Assembly: GCA_947069175.1 (NCBI GenBank)
Contig: CAMTDV010000013.1
Coordinates: forward strand, 56,426,610-56,490,609
Reading direction: 5' to 3'
DNA from: Scalesia atractyloides
Lineage: Eukaryota > Streptophyta > Magnoliopsida > Asterales > Asteraceae
Length of the DNA stretch: 64,000 nucleotides
The position numbers and the translations under genes are program-made. Below the pieces are notes generated by a model. That model was not told where the DNA came from and searched no databases. It worked only from the letters and a program-made list of their open reading frames with translations. Numbering within the stretch: position 1 is the first letter of the stretch; every line of letters starts with the position of its first letter. Below are positions 1 to 9,425 of the stretch, in pieces.

Positions 1-299
1 AGAAGCCTTGATTGTGAAAGGCCTCGACTTCGAGCTTTCGTTTCTCCATCATTTTCTACGCCATTGTCTGCACTTGAACAAAAACGTCAACATTTATCAC
101 AAAAATAAACTTAGTTGACCCTTTTGACCGTTTGATATTAAATCAAACAGTTCAAATAGTCAATAAGTTAACATTACAAGTAGGGAAGATGAGAGGTTCA
201 AAATAATTTTGACCCAAAAGGCTCAAAAGGATCACACCAAATTGAACCAGGTCGATGCATTTCGAGTGACAAGGGTTAAACTTAATGACCCCTTGTCAG

Positions 300-690
300 T
301 TATTCGAGATGATCTGCATCTCGGATGATGATGTCAGATCTCTGATGCTTATTCGAGATGCTTAGGGTCCCATCCGAGATGCCTTAAAACTCATTTAAGA
401 TGCATCCGAGATGATTTGATATTCATTCAAGCCTCATCCGAGATGCTAAGGTTCTAACCTATGTGTCCGAGATGAGTTCGAGAGGGAGATCCGAGATAAG
501 TAAAGGTTTGAAATGACTCACAATAACTCGAAATAGACTATTTAATGATTCAAATTGGGCCTGGCCCATCTCAAAATAATAGTCCGAGATGGTTGAGCCT
601 GCCCATTTCGGAACAGTGTGCTTAAACGGTGTGGCCCATCCGAGATAGAAGTGTGGGTCCATTCGAGATGAGTAGGCATAGTCGAAATAG
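300..690. repeat. Interspersed CCGAGATG motif array (fragment Z)
   Basis: About twenty copies of a degenerate (A/T)(T/C)CGAGATG octamer, mostly in one orientation, are scattered at irregular 10-40 bp spacing, for example around 307, 328, 354, 376, 408, 436, 467, 490, 584, 630 and 663. It is not a tandem repeat with a fixed period. Every copy carries one CpG. It occupies the same place, between the conserved block and the accessory ORF, as the CCGGAT array of B and the TTCGTACGAA array of A. Confidence 0.65.
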
Positions 691-989
691 TATTTTTCCA
701 GCAATATTTTAATCTTTTGGGCCTCGCATTCTTACCAGTCTTGAACAGTAACACCTTTTGTTAAAATATGTGATCCAACCAACCAAGCAACCGGTTTTAT
801 AAGAAAAGATAAAATAGTCAAAAAAAATTAAAGAGATAAAGGGAGAGGTTGTCACGGGATCAAACCAATTTTGGACCGATTAAGGAACATTTTTCAGCAT
901 GAGCTTTGTCAGACGGGTCCGTGCGATTGCCGATATATTTGTGCGCCTAAACTTATCGCGTCAATCTTGAACTTTCAACCTTGCAACTT

Positions 990-1252
990 TATCAAGTAAG
1001 TTTGCGATAACATCCGTGTGTCCCATATCAAGGCATACCCCCGCGATCAAGGTAAGCACAATGATTCATTGTAGCGAGTGAGTATACCGAGGCCATCCTT
1101 TCATCTTACATTGTCTGACTTGTTGGTGAGCAGGTCAAATTATCGTACTGCAAAGTGACCTAACAATACTAGATGAGGGTTAGGCTCAATACCTTATATA
1201 GTATTTGTTACTATTAAGCATGATGAATTTTCTCATGATGAGATTTCCTTCA
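990..1252 (-). other. Conserved post-pol non-coding block, copy Z
   Basis: Read on the minus strand it aligns by eye over some 250 bp with 27650-27900 (B) and 32620-32390 (C2 minus). GAATTTTCTCATGA.GAGATTTCC at the right edge is also shared with B. No frame is open across all three copies, so conservation is not explained by a protein. The match stops at about 1252, where gag of element A begins; that is a rearrangement junction. Confidence 0.6.
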
Positions 1253-1262
1253 AACAGTATTT

Positions 1263-1842
1263 GTGTCAAATGTTAACCCCTTTTTTCCACCACCAGTTCA
1301 AACAGATCAATCTGCCGGCTCAAGTACTCAAACCTATGGTCAAGTATTTGATCCTAAGCCTTTCTACCACAACCTCAAGTTCCACAACAAGCTTTCTATG
1401 GTAACAACTTTCAACCTGCAAATCCTAATACCGTCAGACTTGATACGTCACATCTTTCTAAGGTCAGTGTAAAAGTTGCTCGAGAACACATGGAACTTCT
1501 AAACACCATGGTTAGTGCTTACTGTGGACTAGTCGCTGGTCAAATTGGAAACATCAATTTGACTAATGAAGACTATCAACAAATAGACAGAGATGAGATG
1601 GAGTTCATGCATATTAAATGCGCATTTGCAAGTGCGGTCAGAAGACTAAAGACTACACGAGCAGAATTAGAAGAACAATTTTGGAAAGCAAGAAAGATAC
1701 GAAGTATGGTTTTGATAAAGATGTTGTTACTTGCTTCAACTGTGGAGAAAAAGGTCATTTCAATCGTGAATGTACTCGACCTAGTAAACAAGGAAATCAC
1801 AACCCTTTCCAAAATCAATCAAGACCATCCAACACAATTTAA
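1263..1842 (+). pseudogene. gag: gag, C-terminal half with first zinc knuckle (element A)
   Basis: Gag forms the virus-like particle and binds the element RNA. Only the C-terminal part remains, in three frames: a proline/glutamine-rich stretch from 1263, a helical stretch (NTMVSAYCGLVAGQIGN) from 1490, and a third frame ending in the knuckle CFNCGEKGHFNREC (1732-1773), a perfect CX2CX4HX4C. At least two frameshifts separate these pieces. The FASAVRR helix followed by a CCHC box is typical of plant copia Gag. The usual N-terminal UBN2-like domain is missing because the element is truncated at about 1253. Confidence 0.8.
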
Positions 1843-3302
1843 GTTAACAATGAATGAAGAATAATAGCTGTTAACAACCCAAACAACTCCAACCAGTCTG
1901 GGCCTTCAAACAACACAAACAGAGCATTAGTAGTTCAAGCAGATGAAGAATGCGATTGGTCAGTTCAGTTGGGAAACAAAAATCAAGGAGGAACTGCATG
2001 TTATGCCAAGATAATCAATCAGATCAAACATGTTCACAGTATTGACACTTCTGATGATGATGATAATTCAAGGTATAATGGGAGTTCGGACGAGGAAAGC
2101 TCGAGTGTAGGTGGTTATGGATCTGATTTAGATGTCAAGGAAAGGATTGATACTCAGGTCAATGAGTTGCTAAAGAAGCAGAGAAGTTGAAAAGCCAAAA
2201 ATCTGGATTAATGAAGAAAGTAGAAGTTGCATTAAAGGAAATGGAGAAACTCTTTGTCAACAAAACTTTCTTTTCTCATCACACCGCTTTTATGGCTAAC
2301 ATTGCAGGTTCAACAAGTCAGGTAAAATCTGACTCTCCTAAGATATGCAATGACTGTGCTAACTGAAAGACCAAATTTGAAACAATAAACAGTCACAATC
2401 AAAGTCTAGTAATTGAACTGTCAAAATGAAAAGAGGCAAGTCTGGCTTTAACTCGAAACGAAAAAGAATTCAAATCAGTAATCGAGACTCTTAAGAAAAG
2501 CATTTCTGAATTAACAAATACAGTTTTGAACAAGCAAACAAGACTTAATAATTACATTAATATCGTGTTAGCCTTTGCCAAATATGAACATGATGCAATT
2601 AAGCTAAAATTGGAGAGTTATTCTCACTCCCGATATGTGCTTGACCACATCATTGACGTTCAAAAACTTAAGGGAGATGTCAAATGCATTGGGTATAAAT
2701 CGTGTCCCCCTCCATTAATACACAATTATACCAAATTACCTAATGAAGAGGAAATGTCATGCTTTGAACCATCTGTACCTCTTAATCCTGAAGAGTTTGC
2801 AGTAGGATTAGGGTTTAAGCTGGACAATTCCTTAGAATAATCAAGAAAAACAGAGAACTCGTCATCTTTTAGTGATCAAAATCCATCTATAATAGAGGAA
2901 AATGATTCATCAGATGAAGAGTCAGAGAAAATCGATCAGGATCAATCTCTTGATGAAGAAAAAGGGGTAGAAATTTCTGCTACTTCTAATGAAATCTGTT
3001 GCAAATCAAGAGAATGATCCTATCAAAACTATCAAGATAACAGCGTCTACATCTGAAAATGATAATGTGTTGTATACTTTGATTGGGGATGAGAAAATTT
3101 ACTCAAACAAAGACTTTTTGATCAAAAATGTAAATCCAACTTCAATTGATCAAGTTTTTGAAAATTCAACAACAAAATTTTTGGAAAAGAAGAATCTAAT
3201 CAAGTCAAAACTATTAATCATTTCAAAAGAAAAACAACAAGTAAAGCAAGCTGAAAAACCTAAGGCATCACAACCAAAGGTTGAAGCTAAAGATCTCGCT
3301 AC
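1843..3302 (+). pseudogene. gag-pol linker: acidic and coiled-coil region (element A)
   Basis: Open pieces at 1969-2190 (contains SVQLGNKNQGGTACYAK, then an Asp/Ser-rich tail), 2526-2840 and 2989-3306 lie in different frames and follow one another without overlap of function. The middle piece carries GYKSCPPPLIHNYTKLP (about 2690-2745), a motif also found in the corresponding linker of element B. Lysine/glutamate-rich helices suggest coiled coils. This linker between two zinc knuckles is much longer than in classical copia elements. No catalytic motif is present and its role is unknown. Confidence 0.6.
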
Positions 3303-3671
3303 ATGAAGAAATTGAAGAATGTTAAATTTGTAGGTTCAACTGGTACTGATAAAATCGAGACTTTTGAAAGCATGTCTAATATTGATTTTGTAAATCAAGT
3401 CAAAATTTTAAAGCGTAACAGTAAAAACAATTACATTCAACACACAAACGGGTGTGAAGATGGACCAAGTACCTCTAGACCCACAAGTTTAATATCAAAT
3501 CATCAAACAGGATCTCCTAAGTTTGTTGAAAGGAGAACATGTTTTAAGTGTGGGCAGTTTGGCCACATAATCAAAAATTGTACCAACCCAGAAAAATCAA
3601 AGTTTGTTGAAAAATCCCCTTCTGAAACAAATTGCCAACGTCGATCTGTTTCACCTAAACAAGACAAATGA
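3303..3671 (+). pseudogene. Second zinc knuckle of the gag-pol linker (element A)
   Basis: This 122-codon piece ends with CFKCGQFGHIIKNC at 3540-3581, a second intact CX2CX4HX4C box 1.8 kb after the first. It lies just before protease, as in B, C1 and G. Zinc knuckles bind nucleic acid, so this one would remain at the Gag-protease junction after processing. The preceding residues are polar and low-complexity. Confidence 0.7.
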
Positions 3672-3972
3672 ATTGATAAGGAACAAGAAGAAAAACAGAA
3701 ACATAAACAAGTTAAAATAATTGAGAAGGCATTAAAACCGGATATTTTAGAAAGGAAACCAAGTTCATCAAGTTTGATAAAACCAGAAGTATTTAAAATA
3801 GTCAATCTGGTAAATATCAACAATCTTGGAAATCTAAAACTAGTACAGTTTCAGGGGGACGCACAAAGTTTCCAAATCATCAAGAAATAGAAATTACATG
3901 TTTTGATGATAAGGGTCGACCCAAGACCACTAAGGCTTGGGTCCCCATCTCAAACTAATCGGGTAATGTAAT

Positions 3973-4191
3973 GTGCAGGGTGTTTTAGGAGGAACTGTGA
4001 ATAGTCATTGGATTGTTGAGAGTGGAGCATCAAGGCACATGACAGGCGACTTAAGGCTCCTTTATGATGTGAAAAGCATTAAGGGAGGTTATGTTGCTTT
4101 GCTGGAGATAAGGGCAGATACATCACTGGAGAAGGAATGGTTTCCAATGGTGTTTTTAGTTTTAACAAGATCAATTATATTCGTCAATTGA
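3973..4191 (+). pseudogene. Aspartic protease (element A), catalytic Asp replaced
   Basis: Retropepsin-type PR cleaves the Gag-Pol polyprotein. The line HWIVESGASRHMTGD (about 4009-4053) is the copia PR signature, but the catalytic D of D-S/T-G reads E, so self-processing would be lost. A frameshift near 4100 cuts off the flap region. The frame starts straight after the linker, and the tail of the C-terminal tryptophan-valine-proline boundary (KAWVP type) is visible just upstream at about 3930-3950. Confidence 0.75.
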
Positions 4192-4264
4192 TCACAATCT
4201 TCTGAGTGTTTCTCAAATCTGCGACAAGAAGTTCACGGTTCATTTTGATGATGCTGGTTGTTAT

Positions 4265-5277
4265 GTGCTGAAACCTGGTTTCAAGATTCCCAAAGAATGG
4301 ATACTCCTGTCAGCTCCAAGAATTAATGACTTGTATATTCTTGACATGAGCCAAGCTATTACTACATCTGCACAAGTTACATTTTTGTCTCAAAGGCCAC
4401 CGAAAAGGAATCAATCTCTTGGCATAGACGAATGGGACACATTCACTTGAGAAAAATGAACTATTTGGTGATAAACAATCTTGTGAGTGGTGTACGAGTG
4501 AAAAACTTTCATTTACAAGACGTCTGTGTATCATGCCAAAAGGAAAAGCAAGCTCGAAAGTCTCATCCTGTGAAGAAGATTAACACGGTGAATATGCTTC
4601 TAGAACGTCTTCATTTGGACCTGTATGGACCTATGAAACACAAGACTACCTTTGGTGATTCATATTGTTTAGTAGTTACTGATGACTATTCAAGATTTTC
4701 ATGGGTAAATGTTTTGGCACACAAGAGTGAAGTTCCTGAAATCCTCAAGAACCTCCTCACGTTATTTGAAGATTTGTACAATTTGAAGATAAGGAGAATC
4801 AGAAGCGACAATGGCACCGAATTCAAGAACCATGTTATGGATGAGTTCTGTTCTTCTAAAGGAATCTTACATGAGTACAGTTCTCATTACACTCCACAAC
4901 AAAATGGTGCCACTGAGAGGAAAAATAGAAGTCTGATTGAGACTGCAAGAACTATGTTAGTAGAATCATATATTCCTGTTCAATTTTGGGGGGAGGCTAT
5001 GGATACTACATGTTATATGATGAATAGAGTTCTTACGGTGAAGAGGCATGGGAAAACATGTTTCGAATTGTTACATAAAAGGAAACCTGATGTGTCTTTC
5101 TTAGAACCTTTTGGAGCTCCATGCACTATGATTGATCCACATGGTAAATTCAGTCATAAGGCTATTGAAGGTTTCTTTCTTGGATATGCCACTCCTAATT
5201 TTAGAGTGTGGAATTTGTCAACTAAAAAGATTGAAAATGGGGTGAAGTTAAGGTTCAAAGATACACTGAATCAGTAA
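4265..5277 (+). pseudogene. GAG-pre-integrase and integrase core (element A)
   Basis: Integrase joins the cDNA ends to host DNA. The pre-integrase part (4265-4450, KPGFKIPKEWILLSAPR) is followed after a frameshift by an 281-codon frame (4432-5277) holding the H..H / C-x2-C zinc site (CVSCQ) and the catalytic D,D35E triad: D63 in LHLDLYGP, D126 in RSDNGTEF and E162 in NGATERKN, counted from 4432. All three acidic residues are present. The C-terminal copia motif FLGYATPNF is present too. This is the best preserved domain of A. Confidence 0.85.
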
Positions 5278-5297
5278 GAGCTCCGGGGTCTCCTTGG

Positions 5298-5762
5298 ATG
5301 TTTGACTATGATGGACTATATGACTCCTTCAATCTGCGAACTTTTGATGATGCATCTGCAATGCTACTTGAAAGTGATACTGCAGTTGACTCGCCATTAG
5401 TACGACCAATTATTGTTAACCCTCAAGTGTCTACTTCGGTTAACAATCTTGTTCAAAATGAGGAATTTGAAGATGTTGTTGATTATAATGTTTCATCAGA
5501 AGATGATGAGTTCCATGATGCATATGAAGCTACTTCTGCTCCTGTTCCTGGAATTTCTGATGTCATGTCAAATGTACAAAATCAAGGAATGACTAAAGGA
5601 CACGCATCTACATCTTCGTCAAATCCAGCAATCGACTTAGCTGTTGATCTGAATATGAACAATCTGGGTATAAATTCTCGAGTTCCTGATGTTCCTGAAA
5701 CTCGAATTTTTAGAACCCATCCTCAGCAGAATATTATAGGAGATGTCCAGAGTGGAGTGTAG
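5298..5762 (+). pseudogene. Integrase-RT linker (element A)
   Basis: Acidic, serine-rich 154-codon stretch (SSEDDEFHDAYEATSAP) ending with the HPQQNIIGDVQSGV line that leads into the copia RT domain. The minus-strand element F carries the same stretch at 60552-61300, which confirms the shared family. No enzymatic motif is expected here. It ends at a stop in the place where the frame should run on into RT. Confidence 0.7.
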
Positions 5763-5894
5763 ACACGTAATCAGCTAAGGAACAACCAGAATACTGGTTT
5801 GTATTTGGTAATTAGAGAATCTGGGGAACAGAATGATTGGCCTTTTGCCTGCTATGTTGCCAAGTGGAACTGAAATCTTGGAAGGAGGCAAAGA

Positions 5895-7326
5895 AAGAAG
5901 ACTCATGGGTTGAAGCAATGCAAGAAGAACTTTAGCAGTTTCAGAAGTTGGGCATGTGGAAATTTGGTTGACAGGCCTGACAACTACAAGAAGATTGGTA
6001 CTAGATGGGTTTACAAGTGTACGAAGGATGACCAAGGTGTTGTTGTGAGAAACAAAGCAATATTAGTTGTCCAGGGCTTCAATCAGGAAGAGGGCATTCA
6101 TTATAATGAGGTTTATGCACTGGTACCACGTCTTGAGGCCATAAGAATTTTCTTGGCTTATGCGTCCTACAAGAACTTTACAGTTTATCAAATGGATGTG
6201 AAGAGTGCATTGCTTCATGGTGTGGTTGAAGAAGAAGTATATGTTGAGCAACCGCCTGGTTTTGAAGATCCAATCCATCCTGACAAGGTTTGGCTTCTCA
6301 ATAAGGCGTTATATGGTCTTCATCAAGCTCCTCGGGCTTGGTATGAAACGTAGTCTTCCTATCTTCTCAAGAATGGTTTTCGATGAGGATTGATCGACTG
6401 TACTCTCTTCATCAAGGAAAGGAATGAGGACTTATTGCTGGTACAAGTATATGTTCTTGATATTATTTTGGGTCTACAAATGAGAAAATGTGCAAAGAAT
6501 TTGAGCAGGTGATGCAAGAGAAGTTCGAGATGAGCGCCATGGGAGAAATGACTTTCTTTTTAGGTTTGCAGGTTCAAATGGAAGACTCAAAGCCCTTGGG
6601 AACTCCATTAGCTCAAAATCATGGGATTACTCCTGATGGAATGGGTGAACATGTGGAACCGTCTCTTTATCGTGCTATGATCGGATTCCTTATGTATCTT
6701 ACTGCTTCAAGACCCGATATAATGTACCCATCATGTCTTCTAGCTCGCTACCAGTCAAGTCCAAAAGTTTCTCATTTGATGGCTGTGAAAAGAATCTTTC
6801 GTTATCTGAAGGGTCGCTCGGACACTGGTCTCTGGTACCCTAAGGATGATCAGGTTGATTTGACAGCATTCAGTGATTCTGATCATGGTGCCTGCAAGAT
6901 CGATGCAAAGTCAACATCAGCAGGATGTCAGTTCTTGGGAAATCGCCTAGTCACGTGGCAGTGTAAAAAGCAGACTTGTGTAACTACTTCCACCTGTGAG
7001 GCTGAGTATATCTCGGCTTCTAGTTGCTACTCTCAGGTTTTTGGATCCAACAACAAATGCGTGACTACGGTTTTGAATTTCTAACTACTCTTCTTTTTGT
7101 TGATAACGAAGCTGCTTTACAGATCATCCGTAATCCTGTACAGCACTCAAAAAACAAACACACTGAGATTAAATATCATTTCATACGAGATTGTTATGAA
7201 AAGAAACTTATCAATGTTGTTAAAATCCACACCGATCACCAACGTGCCGACCTATTTAGAAAAGCTTTTGATAAATCAAGTTTTGATTTTCTTTTGGTCA
7301 ATGGCATCAAGGTGAAATCCGAGTAA
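5895..7326 (+). pseudogene. Reverse transcriptase and RNase H (element A), YVDD mutated
   Basis: RT copies the element RNA and RNase H removes it. RT begins near SWVEAMQEEL (5901), shifts frame, and is recognisable at 5910-6353 (KARLVVQGFNQEEG-type palm, YQMDVKSALLHG, LYGLHQAPRAWYE). A stop follows at about 6351. The catalytic box at about 6449-6460 reads YVLD instead of YVDD, so polymerase activity is lost. RNase H follows in two frames (6488-7084 and 7024-7326) with SDSDHG, CEAEYIS and VDNEAAL, the conserved acidic residues. The stop after KVKSE at 7324 is the normal pol end, shared with F. Confidence 0.85.
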
Positions 7327-7415
7327 GTCATCCTTGGCTAATCATTTTCGTAAGTATTTTCTTAAAAACTAAAAATAACAAAAAGATTTTCCATTTTCTC
7401 TTAGTTTTATATTTT

Positions 7416-7427
7416 AGGGGGAGAAAA
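7416..7427 (+). promoter_or_regulatory. Internal polypurine tract 1 (element A)
   Basis: AGGGGGAGAAAA lies 90 bp after the pol stop, 4 kb before the true 3' tract at 11500. Element F keeps the same tract (59027-59037, complement). A purine tract resistant to RNase H can prime plus-strand DNA; a second one would act like a central tract. Function is inference. Confidence 0.5.
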
Positions 7428-7523
7428 TTTCAAGAAAATACAAAAACATGAGAAAATAAAAAAATAGAAAAATATGTATTTTATTTAGTTAAGTCTTTAT
7501 TTATTTATTTACCTTCTATATTT

Positions 7524-7538
7524 AAGGGGGGAGAAAAA
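7524..7538 (+). promoter_or_regulatory. Internal polypurine tract 2 (element A)
   Basis: AAGGGGGGAGAAAAA, about 100 bp after tract 1, in the same order as in F (58964-58980, complement, slightly decayed). It precedes the conserved non-coding block. Confidence 0.45.
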
Positions 7539-7689
7539 TTTAGAAAAAAAACAATAGAAAATCCAAAAATCAAAAATGAGTTTCTTGTAAAGATAAGAGA
7601 AGATGATGATACACCGGTGATCTGTCAAAAACATAAAATAAAAATTTATAAGTAGCTTTACTAATGATTTATCGTAGGCTTACAATCAG

Positions 7690-8240
7690 ATTAAAATGTG
7701 TAGGTTGGTATAAACATAATGGACTGAAAGCCAAGTGGGAACCATTCATTGGCATATGGTCTTGGTACTGAAATTTTGTTTGATAGTATGCCGAGGTTCT
7801 GAGATATGCGGTCTTTATGCTTGCTTATCATTTGGGCATCATGGTTGAATCTTTTAACCGAAAATAACGGGTATGCAACTCTAGAACTTCCATGATACCA
7901 TACATACGTGTATATACTGCATACGACCATCAATAAGTGATAAAAATATCACATTCACCCAAAAATAAGTGATAATATATCACAATTTTATGTGGGAGCT
8001 AAGTTCGTCTCTTTGTCGGTACGATGGTACTAACCTGTTCACGGACTTACTTCTGTGCCCTGCATGCATCTGAAAATCAAGTTCTTCATCAATAAGTGAT
8101 TTAATCACATAGGGCTTGTTTTCAATCAAAATAAGTGAGTATCTCACATCATATACATCAAAAACAGATGATAAGCAGTATACTCACCAGTAAGATTTCT
8201 TCTCGTGCATGTCTTGATACGGGAATATGTCGTGAAGTGG
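7690..8240 (+). other. Conserved post-pol non-coding block, copy A, with four mini-hairpins
   Basis: It aligns with F (58800-58270 minus) over its whole length and, more loosely, with B and C2 through anchors such as TATAAACATAA.GGACTG, TTGATAG.(T)TGCC, GGTCTTTATG, ATCATGGTTG, CTGTTCACGGAC-type sequence and TATACTCACC. Four inverted repeats AATAAGTGA-n-TCAC lie at 7932-7952, 7964-7983, 8091-8108 and 8130-8147. The only open frame is antisense (7691-7933, 80 codons), which F also keeps open. Confidence 0.6.
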
Positions 8241-8784
8241 TTGAACACCGGCTAGTAAGTATAATTCATACATTAGTCATATCTCCTAATCATGATTACA
8301 TCTGATAAGCTGAGCTTACATGGACAACAATACCGATAATCATAGTAGAATACTTATTTATTTAATTTGATGTTTTAAACAAAACTCGTTTTTGGCAAGA
8401 TTAAAAGCTGGTATGATTCTCTTACCTTGAAACTCTGAAAAAGATTGCCTAGTAAATATACAGTTTATTCTTATCTTTTAGTAGTTATTTTATTTTAGTT
8501 TACTCTATTTTTAAATTAAGTTATTTTTTATTTAGCCAAAGTTGAAACTCAAATGTTTTCCACCAAGATACGCCCTAAAAACCATTTGCTTTGATATCAT
8601 AACATCATAAAGTACTTTCTTACAACGGGTAAACTAATCTCAAAGAACAAAATATGTTTAATGAGAACTTTTCCTAACATAACTTGTGAGTATGTGTGGA
8701 TATGTGCAAAGATCTAAACAAGTCAACGAAAAACCTAAGGTCCACAAGAACTGCAAGTCCCATTTTGAAAAACTTAGACTCGTA
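8241..8784. other. AT-rich spacer of element A, no recognisable feature
   Basis: No open frame or motif stands out. Parts of it are still alignable with F (57900-58270, complement), for example AACTCAAATGTTTTCCACCAAGATACGCC near 8550 against F near 57950. It is therefore element sequence rather than a later insertion. Confidence 0.5.
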
Positions 8785-9325
8785 CGAATCAGAGGTTAAT
8801 CATACGAGTGATTATGCCTTGTACAAATGAATTACTGGTGTTTTGTACAAGTGACAGTTCTTCGTATGAGCTGAGGTCCTTCGTACGAATACAAGAATGT
8901 GGTATAAATGGTGATGTAGCTCTTTGGAACAACTTTATTTTCACCTTGCTCATGACATCATTTCACCCATCTTTAAGTTGTTTTTGATATCTTTAAGGTA
9001 TGATTAACAATGTAGGCATACCTTGAAGATAAACAATTTGAACATTATCTGACTATGTGACTTTGCCTGAAATAAACAACAAACTTTAAGCTAAGTACCT
9101 TTTAACGAAAAACAAGTTCTTCATACATAATCTTCACTTGAAGTTTAGTGTGCAAACAGTTAACTTTGATCGTACGAGTGAACTGTCACTCACACAAGTA
9201 ACTTGTCGCTCGTACGAACCAGTTACTCGTACAAGTAAATCACTTGTTTAACAAAATTTGTTGTTCGTACAAATCAGCTGTTCTTCGTACGAATAAATTG
9301 TTATTCGTATGAGTCAGTAATTCTT
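8785..9325. repeat. TTCGTACGAA palindrome array, spacer copy (element A)
   Basis: More than a dozen full or half copies of the palindrome (T/C)TCGTACGA(A/G) occur at irregular intervals, for example near 8782, 8802, 8863, 8880, 9170, 9208, 9225, 9265, 9285 and 9307. The same motif is clustered again in the 3' LTR of A (11740-11935) and in the LTR of F (56990-57170), so motif type follows the element family. Confidence 0.7.
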
Positions 9326-9423
9326 CGTGTAGGGAATACATACATAAAGAAAGTTGCAATAAAACTTTTTGTGTATATTCCCTAATGAATTTATGTTCTT
9401 ATTCTGGTTGTCTTTTGTGTACA

Positions 9424-9425
9424 GA
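9424..9425 (+). promoter_or_regulatory. Putative 3' splice site before accessory ORF (element A)
   Basis: A pyrimidine-rich run, TTCTGGTTGTCTTTTGTGTACAG, ends two bases before the accessory-ORF ATG at 9426. B (29077) and Z (68) show the same arrangement. An intron donor upstream is not identified, so splicing is inference. Confidence 0.4.

Larger units (their letters stand above)
1..1252 (-). mobile_element. Copia fragment Z: post-pol spacer, conserved block and accessory-ORF start
   Basis: No open frame of note. On the minus strand, 1252-990 matches the conserved non-coding block found after pol in elements B and C2 (shared anchors: GCCTAACCCTC, TGACCTG.TCACCAA, TACCTTGATCG.GGGGGTATG). It is followed by an array of CCGAGATG motifs (690-300) and then by a stretch rich in TTGAACC..TTTGA like the one before the accessory ORF of B. 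An ATG at 64-62 directly follows GCAG, but its third codon is a stop. The order is therefore the downstream half of a minus-strand copia element that runs off the left edge. Its pol part is missing, replaced at about 1252 by element A. The block match is seen by eye; family assignment is inference. Confidence 0.6.
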
